A stretch of 64,000 nt of DNA from Clostridium_AM sp900759715. GTDB taxonomy: Bacteria; Bacillota; Clostridia; Clostridiales; Clostridiaceae. The DNA lies in contig CAAEXF010000117.1 in NCBI GenBank assembly GCA_900759715.1, positions 1-64,000 on the forward strand. Direction: 5' to 3'. Below, piece by piece: positions 25,148 to 34,332 of this stretch. Each line of letters starts with the position of its first letter. Positions within the stretch are counted from its first letter, which is position 1. The notes below the pieces were generated by a model, which was not told where the DNA came from, searched no databases, and saw only the letters and a list, made by a program, of their open reading frames with translations. The translations under genes and the position numbers were made by a program.

Positions 25148-27271
25148 TTACTTGCTGTTTCCTAAATTAATAAGATCCATATAATCAAAAGAATTTTCTT
25201 TCGTTAGTTGAGGAATAGTTATCTTTACATCTTTATTTATGTTATAGTTTTGAGTATTATAGTTAAATCCAAGTCCAAGAATACCTTTTACATCCTCAGT
25301 TGTTCCACCCTGAGTATTGCTCAATTTATTCATAACCTCAACAAACTTATGAATATCTAATTGTAGATCAACAATACCGGTTTCTCCAATGATATAACCA
25401 TCGCAGATATTATAGGTTATGTCTATTCCTTTATCGCCAATCACTTTTAGATCTTTTGTTGCATCCATAAATGTCTTTATCTGCTTCATAGATTCTTGAG
25501 GATTTGAAGCCATATTAGCAAATACCTTTTCTATGTCCTGCTTTTGCTGCTCTTTATTTGGTACTCCTGAAAGATCAACACATGACAACATAAATTGCTT
25601 CATAAAGCTAATGAACTCTTTATTTTGCACCGCATCAGTTGCAGTATAATTTAATAAAGATTTAAATGTCATATCATTAAGCTTTAACTGATAGGTTTGT
25701 GCATACTTTATTCCATCTTTATTATTAACTCTCATTAATCCTTTATAGTCAATAAATTTAAAGCCTGGATTCCAGTTTTCTAAATATTTTTCCATAAAGC
25801 TTTGAAATTGTGGTTGAAAGTTCTTGCTAAAATCCATTAAACCTGTAATATTATTTGCTCCAGGCATGACTTTAGAATCTACCGCAATAGGATCCATAAC
25901 CATATATTGTTTTCCTGCAAACTGTGGCGGAAGATATTGTGCCGCAACTTCAGGAATCTTTATAATTTCTTTCATCTTAGGCTGACTTCCTGTCATATCT
26001 AAGCTTACCCAAGCCGTTGTTTGTATGTTCATTCCTGCTACTTGAATGCTTATGTCTTCTTGAACATTTGATAATGTTTTATTACTGTTTCCATTCATCT
26101 TTATATTAAAGTTCATTTTTGAATTATTTATTATAGGAATTATTTTATCTGCTTGACTTTGTTCTTCTTTTGGTAAGTCCTTAACACTAGCATTTACTCC
26201 TATAGTGTTGTCACTCTCCATAGAGTTAATGTTATTTTGATTTAAAGTTGCCTTTAATAATCCACTGTTTATACCTTGATTTTTATTCATTGGAAGTATC
26301 TTTTCTAGTAATGATGTATTTACAACTCCCTCTCCGCCTAATACATTAACTTGTCCAATATCTTTTATATTGCTATCAATGTATTCCTTAACCTTTGCTT
26401 CAGAATTTTCATCAACTAAAATTATTGGTGAAGCTGTTAACGCTGCTAATGCAGAGCCTGATAAAGAATCAGCGAATCCTTTTCTGCTTGCAAAATAAAC
26501 TGTATCATATTTAAGATCCTTAGAGAATTTATTTATAGTATTTATGTTTCTTTCATACTCATTATTTCCTGTGATTCTTTCTGCATTTGGAAACTGTTTT
26601 ACTACATCATCATTGATAATGTCTTTATCACCTATAACATATGTTTTTGATATATTATTGTTCTTCAAGTAATTCTGTAATGTATCAGTAACTTTGTCTT
26701 TTGGTATAAGTATTATAGGCATTTCTTTTGAAGCTGCAATAGGTGCTGCACTAAGAGCATCTGTAAAATCATCTCCCTTAGCTATAATTACACCATTATT
26801 TGCTCCCACTTTTTTAGCTATCTCAACAGATGTGTCGTATCTGTCATTTCCAGAAATTCTTTCTATTTCTATTCCTTTATTTTTAATTGCATCCTCAACC
26901 TTTGAAGATACTGCTCCTGTTCCACCAATTATAAATGCTTTTTTTGCTTTCAATCTGGATAGTTCATTAGTTAAATTAGAAGCTGAATCAGATTGGTTGT
27001 CCAAATTATCTTTTGAAACTAATAGAATTGGAGCATTATATTTTTTAGCTAAAGGTGCTGCACTAAGAGCATCACCGAAATCCTCTCCACTAGCAATTAC
27101 AACATAATCGGAAGTAGCGTTCCATCCATTTCTTGAAACAGCAATAGATGTATCATATCTATTTGCTCCTCCTATTCTCTCTGGGTTAACTGCAGCCTTC
27201 GTTCTAGTAGTAACACCTATACTTAAACATAAGCTTATTGATAATAAACAAGCTATCTTTTTCATGTTCAT
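25148..27271 (-). CDS. Secreted CWB2 cell-wall protein, C-terminal domain unknown
   Basis: A 707-aa surface protein with signal peptide (MNMKKIACLLSISLCLSIGV) and three CWB2 repeats (about 30-325; motifs RYDTSIAVS, FGDALSAAP and FADSLSGSA). The C-terminal 380 residues (SGLLKATLNQNNINSMESDN, then NFNIKMNGNSNKTL) have a beta-rich, lipoprotein-carrier-like look (LppX/DUF6612-like), but I cannot assign them with confidence. Expected to be held at the cell surface by wall polymer. Good ribosome binding site (GGGGG). The palindromic REP K lies directly after the stop. Confidence 0.85.
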   Translation of the reverse strand: MNMKKIACLLSISLCLSIGVTTRTKAAVNPERIGGANRYDTSIAVSRNGWNATSDYVVIASGEDFGDALSAAPLAKKYNAPILLVSKDNLDNQSDSASNLTNELSRLKAKKAFIIGGTGAVSSKVEDAIKNKGIEIERISGNDRYDTSVEIAKKVGANNGVIIAKGDDFTDALSAAPIAASKEMPIILIPKDKVTDTLQNYLKNNNISKTYVIGDKDIINDDVVKQFPNAERITGNNEYERNINTINKFSKDLKYDTVYFASRKGFADSLSGSALAALTASPIILVDENSEAKVKEYIDSNIKDIGQVNVLGGEGVVNTSLLEKILPMNKNQGINSGLLKATLNQNNINSMESDNTIGVNASVKDLPKEEQSQADKIIPIINNSKMNFNIKMNGNSNKTLSNVQEDISIQVAGMNIQTTAWVSLDMTGSQPKMKEIIKIPEVAAQYLPPQFAGKQYMVMDPIAVDSKVMPGANNITGLMDFSKNFQPQFQSFMEKYLENWNPGFKFIDYKGLMRVNNKDGIKYAQTYQLKLNDMTFKSLLNYTATDAVQNKEFISFMKQFMLSCVDLSGVPNKEQQKQDIEKVFANMASNPQESMKQIKTFMDATKDLKVIGDKGIDITYNICDGYIIGETGIVDLQLDIHKFVEVMNKLSNTQGGTTEDVKGILGLGFNYNTQNYNINKDVKITIPQLTKENSFDYMDLINLGNSK

Positions 27272-27678
27272 AGTAAATATCCCCCTTCACATTACTAATG
27301 CTATTATAACATTGGTAAAATTATACTTCAACATATTTAAGTACAATCTATTGCTTATCTGTATAAAAAGTTATTATAACATTAAAGTATAGTATTAAAT
27401 AATTTATATTAATATCACAGAAGCATCTAATAAGCCTTTAAAATTTCTATCTACTTATGCTTTTGAACCACACTTATTCTAAGAATACTTATTATATTGT
27501 TTTAATTATTGATTTTTCGTCAATACTAATTATAGTACCAAATACATCCTAATCTATACTGGTTTGCTCAATATTAGTATTGATAACTATAAGGTATTTA
27601 GTATATTATATTTTAGATACATCTAAATTACTTGTAAAGTGATGCAAAAATAAATTAATATAATGAAAAGGTGATGAT

Positions 27679-27774
27679 ATGTTAATGACTTCTACAATAG
27701 TACTGTTTATAATTTTTACAACTATAATAACATTAGCACTATGCAAAGCTTCAGGCAAAGATATCAGGGAATAG
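27679..27774 (+). CDS. Very small membrane protein (31 aa)
   Basis: A 31-codon frame: one hydrophobic helix (MTSTIVLFIIFTTIITLALC) followed by KASGKDIRE. The AAAAGGTGATG ribosome binding site is placed 6 nt before the ATG. The rest of 27272-27837 shows no other gene. One-helix proteins of this kind are common but rarely annotated. Function unknown. Confidence 0.45.
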   Translation: MLMTSTIVLFIIFTTIITLALCKASGKDIRE

Positions 27775-27837
27775 TAACTAAAAAATAAGATTACAACTCG
27801 ATTAAAATTTAAAGTTTACTATTCCTAACTATATCCT

Positions 27838-28368
27838 TTAGTAGACTTGATTTCGTTTAAAAAACTTATAGTAAGATAAATAGTAAATCGACATGCCTAT
27901 TAGGCTTCCAGCAAAGTCTATTAATACATCGCTTACTAAGGATGTTCTTCCAGGTACAAACACTTGATGAAACTCATCTGTAACTGCATAGAATAAACAT
28001 ACAAACATTATATAAATTAATGCTGATTTTCCTTTTATATTAAATGAAAATAGTACAGCAGTTACTATCATAGCAAGAACTAGATATTCAAAGGCATGTG
28101 CATTCTTTCTTAAAATTATATTTAAATTTTCCTCTCTTTTATTCAAATATTCATTATCTATTATATTGATTTGTACAGGCTTTTCATTAGAAATGTTAGA
28201 ATTATTTACTACAATTTTTTCTTCTTTTTTAATCTGATGATACTTATTTTTTATATCATTCATCACACGGTGACTTCTCTCTTCTGAAACCTCACCAATA
28301 TTTGAAGAGTTATAAAATATAAATCCCATCCAAAGGATGCATAATATAACCAATAATGCTTTCTTCAA
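27838..28368 (-). CDS. VanZ-like family membrane protein
   Basis: A 176-aa membrane protein with four transmembrane segments. The VanZ-like signature is in the C-terminal half: LRKNAHAFEYLVLA (near 90) and YAVTDEFHQVFVPGRTS (near 130), followed by DVLIDFAGSLIG. VanZ confers teicoplanin tolerance; the many VanZ-like proteins have no defined role. TTG at 28368 is chosen because AAGGAG lies 8 nt upstream; the GTG at 28377 overlaps it. It lies 45 bp downstream of the ABC transporter genes and could belong to their transcript. Confidence 0.85.
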   Translation of the reverse strand: MKKALLVILCILWMGFIFYNSSNIGEVSEERSHRVMNDIKNKYHQIKKEEKIVVNNSNISNEKPVQINIIDNEYLNKREENLNIILRKNAHAFEYLVLAMIVTAVLFSFNIKGKSALIYIMFVCLFYAVTDEFHQVFVPGRTSLVSDVLIDFAGSLIGMSIYYLSYYKFFKRNQVY

Positions 28369-28413
28369 ATGCGCCACTCCTTAATTAAAAAACTTAACAA
28401 GAAATTTAATACC

Positions 28414-29085
28414 TTAAATTATTATACCATCTTTTATTTCTATTATTCGATCCGCCTTCTTAGCTATTCTATCATCGTGAGTAATAACTACAAAAGTTGT
28501 ACCAAAATTCTTATTTATATCTCTAAATATTTTATATATGTCTTCAGCAGAATTGGAATCCAGATTACCTGTTGGTTCGTCTGCTAATATAATCTTAGGC
28601 TTATTCATAAGAGCTCTAGCAATAGCTACTCTCTGCTGCTGCCCGCCAGATAAATTATATATCTTACTCTTCATTATGCTAGATAAACCAACTAATTCAA
28701 GCAATAGCTCTGCTCTTTCACGGGTCTTCCTTCCATGGAAAAACCTCTTAATTGTATGAGGCATAAGTACATTTTCTAACGCATTAAATTCAGGTAGAAG
28801 ATAATGAAACTGAAACACAAATCCTATTTTCCGATTTCGAAGAGCAGCTAGAGTTATTCTGCTCATTTTGTCTATTCTACTACCATCTATATAAACTTCT
28901 CCATTAGTCGGTTTATCTAATGTACCAATTATATTCAAAAGTGTAGTTTTTCCACTGCCGGAAGCACCTATAATAGCCGTAAAGGCACTTTCCTCTATAG
29001 TTAGGTTCACATTACGAAGAACTTCAGTTTTAACTCTGCCTCCATAAATCTTATCTACATTCTTTAATTCTATAACATTACCCAT
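28414..29085 (-). CDS. ABC transporter ATP-binding protein (MacB/LolD type)
   Basis: ATPase of a MacB/LolCDE/FtsE-type transporter, 223 aa. Walker A GASGSGKTT (near 40), Q-loop FQFHYLLPEF, signature LSGGQQQR (near 143), Walker B IILADEPTGNLDS and the switch His in VITHDD are all present. The order and Q-loop motif are typical of the macrolide exporter/lipoprotein-release subfamily. The start overlaps the end of the permease by 8 nt, indicating translational coupling. Substrate unknown. Confidence 0.93.
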   Translation of the reverse strand: MGNVIELKNVDKIYGGRVKTEVLRNVNLTIEESAFTAIIGASGSGKTTLLNIIGTLDKPTNGEVYIDGSRIDKMSRITLAALRNRKIGFVFQFHYLLPEFNALENVLMPHTIKRFFHGRKTRERAELLLELVGLSSIMKSKIYNLSGGQQQRVAIARALMNKPKIILADEPTGNLDSNSAEDIYKIFRDINKNFGTTFVVITHDDRIAKKADRIIEIKDGIII

Positions 29086-30232
29086 TCTTTATTACCTCCA
29101 CAGGACTCAATCTAAAGGAATTTACAGCTGGGAAAAAAGCTGCTAAAGTTGCTGCGGCTATATCTATTAAAGCAGATTTACCTATAAACCTATGACTAAC
29201 AATAATGTTTATTACTGGTGTTCCTTCTGGAGTGATTATGTATGTATTAAAACACTTTATATATATAAATGTAAGCCAAATGCCTAAAGCAGTACCTAAT
29301 ACCCCAAGTATAAAAGCTTGTATAAAGAATACATAAGCAGCGGAAAAGTCCCTCATTCCCATAGCTTTTAAAATGCCAATTTGCTTATATTTTTGAACCA
29401 CACTTATACCTAGTATACTTATAATACTCAAAACAGCTGCAAGCAGCACAAAAATCTCAATTATGATAGTGCATATTTTCTGTCCAACTAGTCCACTAAA
29501 TAAAAGCTTATTTTGATCCTTCCAGTTCTCCACCTTTAACTTTTTATCATTTAAACTTTTTTCTATGTGTTTCCCCACAATATCAGCATTGTATACATCA
29601 TTTACACCTATTTCTATAGATGTAACCTTATCTCCAAAGCCTAATAAGTCTTGTGCCGTTTTTAAATCTGTAATAAGCCAAGTTCTATTTACCTTAACCG
29701 CTCCTAAATCGTAAAAACCCGCCAAAGTAAGTTCAATTTTTTTCTTGTCTATAGTTATTATAGTTATCTTGTCTCCAACATTAACTCCTAACCTTTCCTT
29801 TAAATCTCTACCTATTAAAGCTTGACCACTATCCTCCGGCATCTTTCCTTCATAAATTCTATCCTTCATTTTGTAAAGTGAATTAACGTCGTTATAAATA
29901 AATCCCCTTATTTGTACAGGCTCTGTCATATCGTTTAATTTTATAAAAGCTTGATAATCCACTACAGGAGCTGCTGATTTTATATCTTTATCTGCTTTTA
30001 TAATCTTATTCTTTTTGTCCTGCCAATCCGCTATGCCTCCCTTCGTTGAATATACAGTTATATGAGCAGAACTTCCTATAACCTTATTTAACAACGTAGA
30101 TTCAAGACCTTTACTTAATAGTCCTATAAATATCTGAACAGATACCCCGATAGCTATTCCTAATATTATTACAAGTGTTTGTATTTTGTTGTATCTCAGA
30201 AATCGACCTGCTATTTTAAACGATGTAAGCAT
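29078..30232 (-). CDS. ABC transporter permease (FtsX/MacB/LolE type)
   Basis: A 384-aa permease with four transmembrane helices: one at the N-terminus and three at about 255-275, 300-325 and 345-370. A large extracytoplasmic MacB_PCD-like domain lies between (about 45-240, DKDIKSAAPVVDYQAF). The C-terminus AFFPAVNSFRLSPVEVIKNG is characteristic. Its partner ATPase overlaps by 8 nt. A 40-codon lipoprotein-like ORF overlaps its start in another frame. ATG preceded by TGGAGG. Confidence 0.9.
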   Translation of the reverse strand: MLTSFKIAGRFLRYNKIQTLVIILGIAIGVSVQIFIGLLSKGLESTLLNKVIGSSAHITVYSTKGGIADWQDKKNKIIKADKDIKSAAPVVDYQAFIKLNDMTEPVQIRGFIYNDVNSLYKMKDRIYEGKMPEDSGQALIGRDLKERLGVNVGDKITIITIDKKKIELTLAGFYDLGAVKVNRTWLITDLKTAQDLLGFGDKVTSIEIGVNDVYNADIVGKHIEKSLNDKKLKVENWKDQNKLLFSGLVGQKICTIIIEIFVLLAAVLSIISILGISVVQKYKQIGILKAMGMRDFSAAYVFFIQAFILGVLGTALGIWLTFIYIKCFNTYIITPEGTPVINIIVSHRFIGKSALIDIAAATLAAFFPAVNSFRLSPVEVIKNG

Positions 30233-30338
30233 ATTTATTCCTCCAATTTTTACCCCATTTCCAATTACATGAAACTAAATATAAAGATGAAATAACCGTT
30301 ATCACTATACATAAAAAACTTTTTAAAATCTTATTCAT
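30216..30338 (-). CDS. Tiny lipoprotein-like ORF upstream of the ABC permease
   Basis: A 40-codon frame: MNKILKSFLCIVITVISSLY, then LVSCNWKWGKNWRNKYAYIV. A signal sequence leads to a lipobox-like LVSC (Cys24), and only 16 mostly aromatic and basic residues follow. A strong ribosome binding site (AAGGAG) is 5 nt before the ATG, and the frame ends 17 nt inside the permease gene, so coupling is plausible. It may be the remnant of a larger lipoprotein or adaptor gene, as MacB-type systems usually have one, or a true micro-lipoprotein. Confidence 0.5.
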   Translation of the reverse strand: MNKILKSFLCIVITVISSLYLVSCNWKWGKNWRNKYAYIV

Positions 30339-30410
30339 GACTTCTCCTTATCATATATAAAACAAATATCCGAGAAATTAATTATTCTGAATTAGGATTT
30401 TATATCTAAT

Positions 30411-30449
30411 ACTATATACATACGTATATTAATTTCAATTAATGGGTTA
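30411..30449 (-). promoter_or_regulatory. Shared-family promoter P1 (ABC transporter operon)
   Basis: On the minus strand: CTAACCCATTAA, then -35 TTGAAA (30433-30438), a 16-bp spacer containing ATACGTATG, and -10 TATAGT (30411-30416). About 75 bp before the 40-aa ORF. Same elements as the promoters at 30.7, 36.9, 40.9, 41.9 and 60.3 kb. Confidence 0.65.
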
Positions 30450-30690
30450 GTTTTACAATAAGTCTTAAAAACCTTAGTCGAACAAGTCTAAAGTGCAAAA
30501 GGCAATAAAGTCTATATTCTATAACAAGTTGAAATCTAATCGTATGGAGTTTGCCTAACTAGATACTATTACGTAAATGTTCTATAATATCTCCAGTAAT
30601 TTCAAATTTAAACTTTTTCTTATTTGAAAGTCAAAATAATTCCAAAAACGACATTAAAACATTTTCAATGAGTCTTAATTTTTCCATACT

Positions 30691-30728
30691 ACCCTATTTA
30701 TTGAAATTAGCGCACGTATATATATTAT
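30691..30728 (+). promoter_or_regulatory. Shared-family promoter P6 (adenylation genes)
   Basis: CTACCC-like box (30690-30696), -35 TTGAAA (30701-30706), 16-bp spacer containing CACGTATATA, -10 TATTAT (30723-30728). On the plus strand, divergent from P1 and 165 bp before the truncated ligase gene. The rest of 30450-30690 shows no gene. Confidence 0.6.
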
Positions 30729-30893
30729 AAAGGAATATATGTCTTAATTTGGTAGAAATCTAAATATAACAACTTAAAGTATGCTATTAAATATTTAGGT
30801 ATATACAAAAGTACAAGCTATTATGCAACAAAAAGAGTTATAGCTTTTTGAAGAGTATCATTTTGTAAAATAAGGTTTTCGGGGGAAATTAAT

Positions 30894-31337
30894 ATGAATG
30901 TATATGATTTAATGGACAAATATTCAAAAACAAATTTAATTCTTCGTAAATATAGAGATAGCTCTATGAAGTATGAAGAATTAATTAGAAAATCTGATGC
31001 ACTAGCATCATATATAATTAATCATTCTATCGGCAATAAGTTACCTATTATTATTTGCGGACATAAGGAGGGCCTAATGCTTGTTTGCTTTCGTGCTTGT
31101 AATAAATCCGGACATATCTATCTACCAATAGACAGTTCTACGCCTAAGGAAAGGATTAAGGATATAGCCAAAGATTCAAATGCTCAAATGATTTTCAATG
31201 TATCAAAAAATAATCTATATTTAGATAACATAGACGTCAAAAACTGTGAAGACATAAAAATAATAATAAATAGTAATATAAAAATAATCTCTAATAGAAG
31301 ATATAGAGTTAAATTTGATATAAATAAAGAAGCTTAA
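30894..31337 (+). pseudogene. Truncated duplicate of the DltA-like ligase (N-terminal part only)
   Basis: A 147-codon frame, the first about 137 residues of which align with the N-terminus of the ligase gene that follows. Both share, for example, DKYSKTNLI, KSDALASYII, GHKE, and PIDSS followed by PKERIK. It stops before the ATP-binding TSGSTG motif, so it cannot adenylate. Even the leader (AATAAGGT...GGGGGAAATTAA) is duplicated. The copies differ at many positions, so the duplication is not recent. It still has a good ribosome binding site, promoter and terminator, so a short protein may be made. Confidence 0.75.
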
Positions 31338-31345
31338 TCAAAAAC

Positions 31346-31382
31346 AAAGAAGTGAAGAAGTTTAAAACTTCTTCACTTCTTT
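31346..31382. terminator. Perfect hairpin between the truncated and full ligase genes
   Basis: AAAGAAGTGAAGAAGTTT and AAACTTCTTCACTTCTTT form an 18-bp perfect stem almost without loop, 9 bp after the truncated gene's stop codon. It would end or attenuate transcription before the full ligase gene. Confidence 0.75.
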
Positions 31383-31454
31383 GCTACTTACTATATATAA
31401 TCCATAAATCAAACTAGTATAATTGGCAAAATAAGGTCTCTGGAGGAAATTAAG

Positions 31455-33029
31455 ATGAACGTATGCGATTTAGTAGACAAATATTCAAAAACAAATTTAA
31501 TTGCTCATAAGTATAAAAATAGCTTTCTAAGTTATGAAGAATTAAATAAAAAATCTGATGCACTAGCATCATATATAATTAAACGATTTGATAATAATAA
31601 GATGCCTATTGTTGTTTGTGGACATAAGGAACATTTGATGCTCGTTTGTTTTCTTTCCTGTACTAAATCTGGGCATGCTTATATACCAATAGACAGTTCT
31701 ATGCCTAAGGAAAGAATTAAGTATATAGTTGAAAATTCAAATTCAAAATTAATTTTTAATATATCAGATAATAAGCTACATTTAGATAATATAGATATTA
31801 AAAATTGTGAGGAAATAGAGACAATAATAAATAGTCATGCAACAATGATTCCTGACAAAATATATAGAGTTCAGGATGAAGACATTCACTACATCATATG
31901 TACATCAGGAAGTACAGGAAAGCCTAAGGGTGTAAAAACAACCTCCAATTGCCTTAAAAGTTTTGTTAATTGGGCATTAACGTTATGGGATTATTCAGAA
32001 GGAGCACACTACGTATTTATGAATCAGGCACCTTTTTCTTTTGATTTATCTGTAATGGATTTATATCTCTCATTATATACAGGTTCCACATTATTCAGTA
32101 TTGACAATCAAATGATAAGTAATATGAAAGAGTTATTTAGTTATTTAAAATCATCAGATATTAATATATGGGTGTCAACTCCTTCTTTTGCAGAAATGTG
32201 TCTTGCTGATAGCAATTTTAACAATAATCTTTTACCTAGATTAAAAGTGATGTTATTTTGCGGAGAAGTATTAACAAATAATTGTGTACAAAAACTACAA
32301 AATAGATTCAAAGACATAAGTATTATAAATCTTTATGGTCCCACAGAGGCAACTGTAGCAGTTACAGCTATAAAAATAAATACAGAGCTTTCTAGTAATG
32401 TTAATCCTCTACCTGTAGGTTATATAAAAAATGATTGTAAGCTTTTTATTGTTGAAAAAAATAATAGCGTTCTAAATAACGATGAAGATTGCTTAGAATT
32501 CAACGGGGTAAGTTATCGTATACTTCCTGAAGGAGAAAAGGGGGAAATTATTATATCTGGAAAAAGCGTTAGTCCTGGTTACTTTAATAATAATGAATTT
32601 TCTAAAAATGTATTTTCTAAAAGAATAATAAATGGTATAGAAAATAGATATTACAAAACAGAAGACGAAGGATATATAAAAGATAATCTGTTATACTATT
32701 GCGGCAGAATAGATTTTCAGATAAAGCTTGATGGCTTGAAAATTGAGCTTGAGAATATAGCGAATAGCCTAAGAGAAATTGAATTTATAGAAAATGCTGT
32801 AGTATTGCCAGTAAAAAAAGAAAATAAACTTCAATACTTAGCTGCAGTGGTTACATTAAATAAAGTTCTTCTCAAAAAAGATTTTGAAGTAGTGCTTATG
32901 ATCAAAGAAAAACTAAAGAATTTATTACCTAATTATATGATACCTAGAAAAATTATTATTAAAGAACATCTTCCTATGACCATAAATGGAAAAATAAATA
33001 GAAGACTTCTAACAGAGGAATTGAAATGA
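31455..33029 (+). CDS. Stand-alone adenylating ligase (DltA-like, AMP-binding)
   Basis: ANL-superfamily enzyme of 524 aa that would activate an amino acid or other carboxylate as acyl-AMP. The core motifs are TSGSTGKPKGV (150-160), MNQAPFSFDLSVMDLY, NLYGPTEATVAV (near 292) and YYKTEDEGYIKDNLLYYCGR, followed by the C-terminal lysine in NGKINRRLL. Length and motifs are closest to D-alanine-carrier ligase DltA. However, no dltB, dltC or dltD is nearby, so the carrier and substrate are unknown. Ribosome binding site CTGGAGG. The upstream truncated copy shows this gene has been duplicated. Confidence 0.82.
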   Translation: MNVCDLVDKYSKTNLIAHKYKNSFLSYEELNKKSDALASYIIKRFDNNKMPIVVCGHKEHLMLVCFLSCTKSGHAYIPIDSSMPKERIKYIVENSNSKLIFNISDNKLHLDNIDIKNCEEIETIINSHATMIPDKIYRVQDEDIHYIICTSGSTGKPKGVKTTSNCLKSFVNWALTLWDYSEGAHYVFMNQAPFSFDLSVMDLYLSLYTGSTLFSIDNQMISNMKELFSYLKSSDINIWVSTPSFAEMCLADSNFNNNLLPRLKVMLFCGEVLTNNCVQKLQNRFKDISIINLYGPTEATVAVTAIKINTELSSNVNPLPVGYIKNDCKLFIVEKNNSVLNNDEDCLEFNGVSYRILPEGEKGEIIISGKSVSPGYFNNNEFSKNVFSKRIINGIENRYYKTEDEGYIKDNLLYYCGRIDFQIKLDGLKIELENIANSLREIEFIENAVVLPVKKENKLQYLAAVVTLNKVLLKKDFEVVLMIKEKLKNLLPNYMIPRKIIIKEHLPMTINGKINRRLLTEELK

Positions 33030-33080
33030 TTCCTAAATATTAATTTTTAAATCTAGGTTATAGATTTTTTCCTCTTATTT

Positions 33081-33111
33081 AAAAGGCTGATATTAATTTT
33101 TCCAGCCTTTT
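33081..33111 (+). terminator. Hairpin after the ligase gene
   Basis: AAAAGGCTG / CAGCCTTTT stem with a 12-nt loop; weak T-run. About 50 bp after the ligase stop codon. Confidence 0.55.
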
Positions 33112-33181
33112 AAAATTGCAAAACAACCTCTATTTTATATAATATTTCAGTTAAATTTTATAGTATTTAGTTTTATACTAA

Positions 33182-33217
33182 AAAATGAAAACAGAAGTCA
33201 TTCATACTCCTGTTTTT
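33182..33217 (-). terminator. Rho-independent terminator at the end of the polysaccharide locus
   Basis: On the minus strand AAAAACAGGAGT pairs with ACTTCTGTTTT and is followed by CATTTTTT. It ends the rfbBCD-galU transcript about 120 bp after galU. Confidence 0.75.
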
Positions 33218-33227
33218 ACTTACAATT

Positions 33228-33300
33228 TATTAGTGATCCCTGGTAATCTCCGCCAGGAAATCTTGCACCCCCTAGCTTGCTATATACCCTTCGCTGTTGT
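33228..33300. other. Unexplained GC-richer segment after galU
   Basis: This stretch is clearly richer in G and C than its surroundings and contains CCTGG...CCAGG arms around GCGGAGATTA on the minus strand. One minus-strand frame reads KLGGARFPGGDYQGSLI, ending at a stop, without a start codon. It could be a structured 3' untranslated region or a remnant of a deleted gene. Not recognised. Confidence 0.3.
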
Positions 33301-33336
33301 ACTTATTGCCACTAAAATTTGCTATTGCTTAAATTT

Positions 33337-34281
33337 TTATTCTTTGATTATAGATGCTGCCACCTCTTGCTCTGTTAAATTTTCTTTGTTATAGAATTCT
33401 TTCCTTTTAGAATTGACACTCATCTTGACATTTGAAAGATAGGCCATAAGCTCTTCTCTTAAATCATTGCGTTTTAAAGCATATTCTATATTAGCCTGTA
33501 AAAATCCAAGCTTATCCCCTACATCATATCTTATTCCTTCAAAGCAATAGGAATACATAGCTTCTTGTTTTGCTAACTCCTTTAATGCATCAGTTAGCTG
33601 TATTTCTCCACCTTTCCCAGGTTTAGTTTTTTCAAGTATTTCAAATATTTTAGGAGTTATTATATATCTTCCCAAAATAGCGATATTTGATGGAGCTTCT
33701 TCTATTTTGGGTTTTTCTACTAAATCCTTCACCTTATAAACTTTGTCTTCAATTTTTACGCCTTTTACAATACCATATTTAGATACCTGTGTTTTATCAA
33801 CTGGCTGTACTCCTAATATAGAAGTTTTGTATTCATTATAAGAATTTATTAATTGTTTTAAGCATGGTACTTTACTATCAACTATATCATCACCTAACAT
33901 AACAGCAAAGGGCTCATCTCCTACGAAGGCTTTAGCACGACATATAGCATGTCCTAAACCTTTAGGCTCCTTTTGCCTTATATAATGTATATCAACCATA
34001 TTAGATATATTTTGTACTAACTCAAGTAACTTTTCTTTATTATTATTTTGAAGCTCGTCTTCTAGTTCAACAGATTTATCAAAGTGATCTTCTATAGCCC
34101 TTTTGTTTCTTCCTGTTATAATTAGTATTTCTTCAATACCTGAAGCTACAGCTTCTTCAATTATATATTGAATTGTTGGTTTATCTACTATTGGCAGCAT
34201 TTCTTTTGGTTGAGCTTTTGTTACTGGTAGAAATCTTGTACCTAATCCCGCCGCAGGAATTATTGCTTTTTTTACTTTCAT
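33337..34281 (-). CDS. galU: UTP-glucose-1-phosphate uridylyltransferase
   Basis: Makes UDP-glucose from UTP and glucose-1-phosphate, the precursor for GalE and Ugd in this locus. The nucleotide-binding signature AIIPAAGLGTRFLPVTKAQP (residues 5-24) is followed by KEMLPIVDKPTIQYI, with VMLGDDIVD near 130 and LVEKP near 188, all typical of GalU. 314 aa, slightly longer than the family's usual 290-305 aa because of a C-terminal tail. Last gene of the rfbB-C-D-galU series; spacing to rfbD is 51 bp. Confidence 0.95.
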   Translation of the reverse strand: MKVKKAIIPAAGLGTRFLPVTKAQPKEMLPIVDKPTIQYIIEEAVASGIEEILIITGRNKRAIEDHFDKSVELEDELQNNNKEKLLELVQNISNMVDIHYIRQKEPKGLGHAICRAKAFVGDEPFAVMLGDDIVDSKVPCLKQLINSYNEYKTSILGVQPVDKTQVSKYGIVKGVKIEDKVYKVKDLVEKPKIEEAPSNIAILGRYIITPKIFEILEKTKPGKGGEIQLTDALKELAKQEAMYSYCFEGIRYDVGDKLGFLQANIEYALKRNDLREELMAYLSNVKMSVNSKRKEFYNKENLTEQEVAASIIKE

Positions 34282-34332
34282 TAATATTACACCCTTTCAA
34301 CTTTAGTATCGTTCTAAAAAAATTGTCATATA

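Noticed and set aside
33185..33394. 69-codon plus-strand frame after the ligase gene
   Set aside because: Covers a minus-strand terminator and the end of galU; no ribosome binding site.
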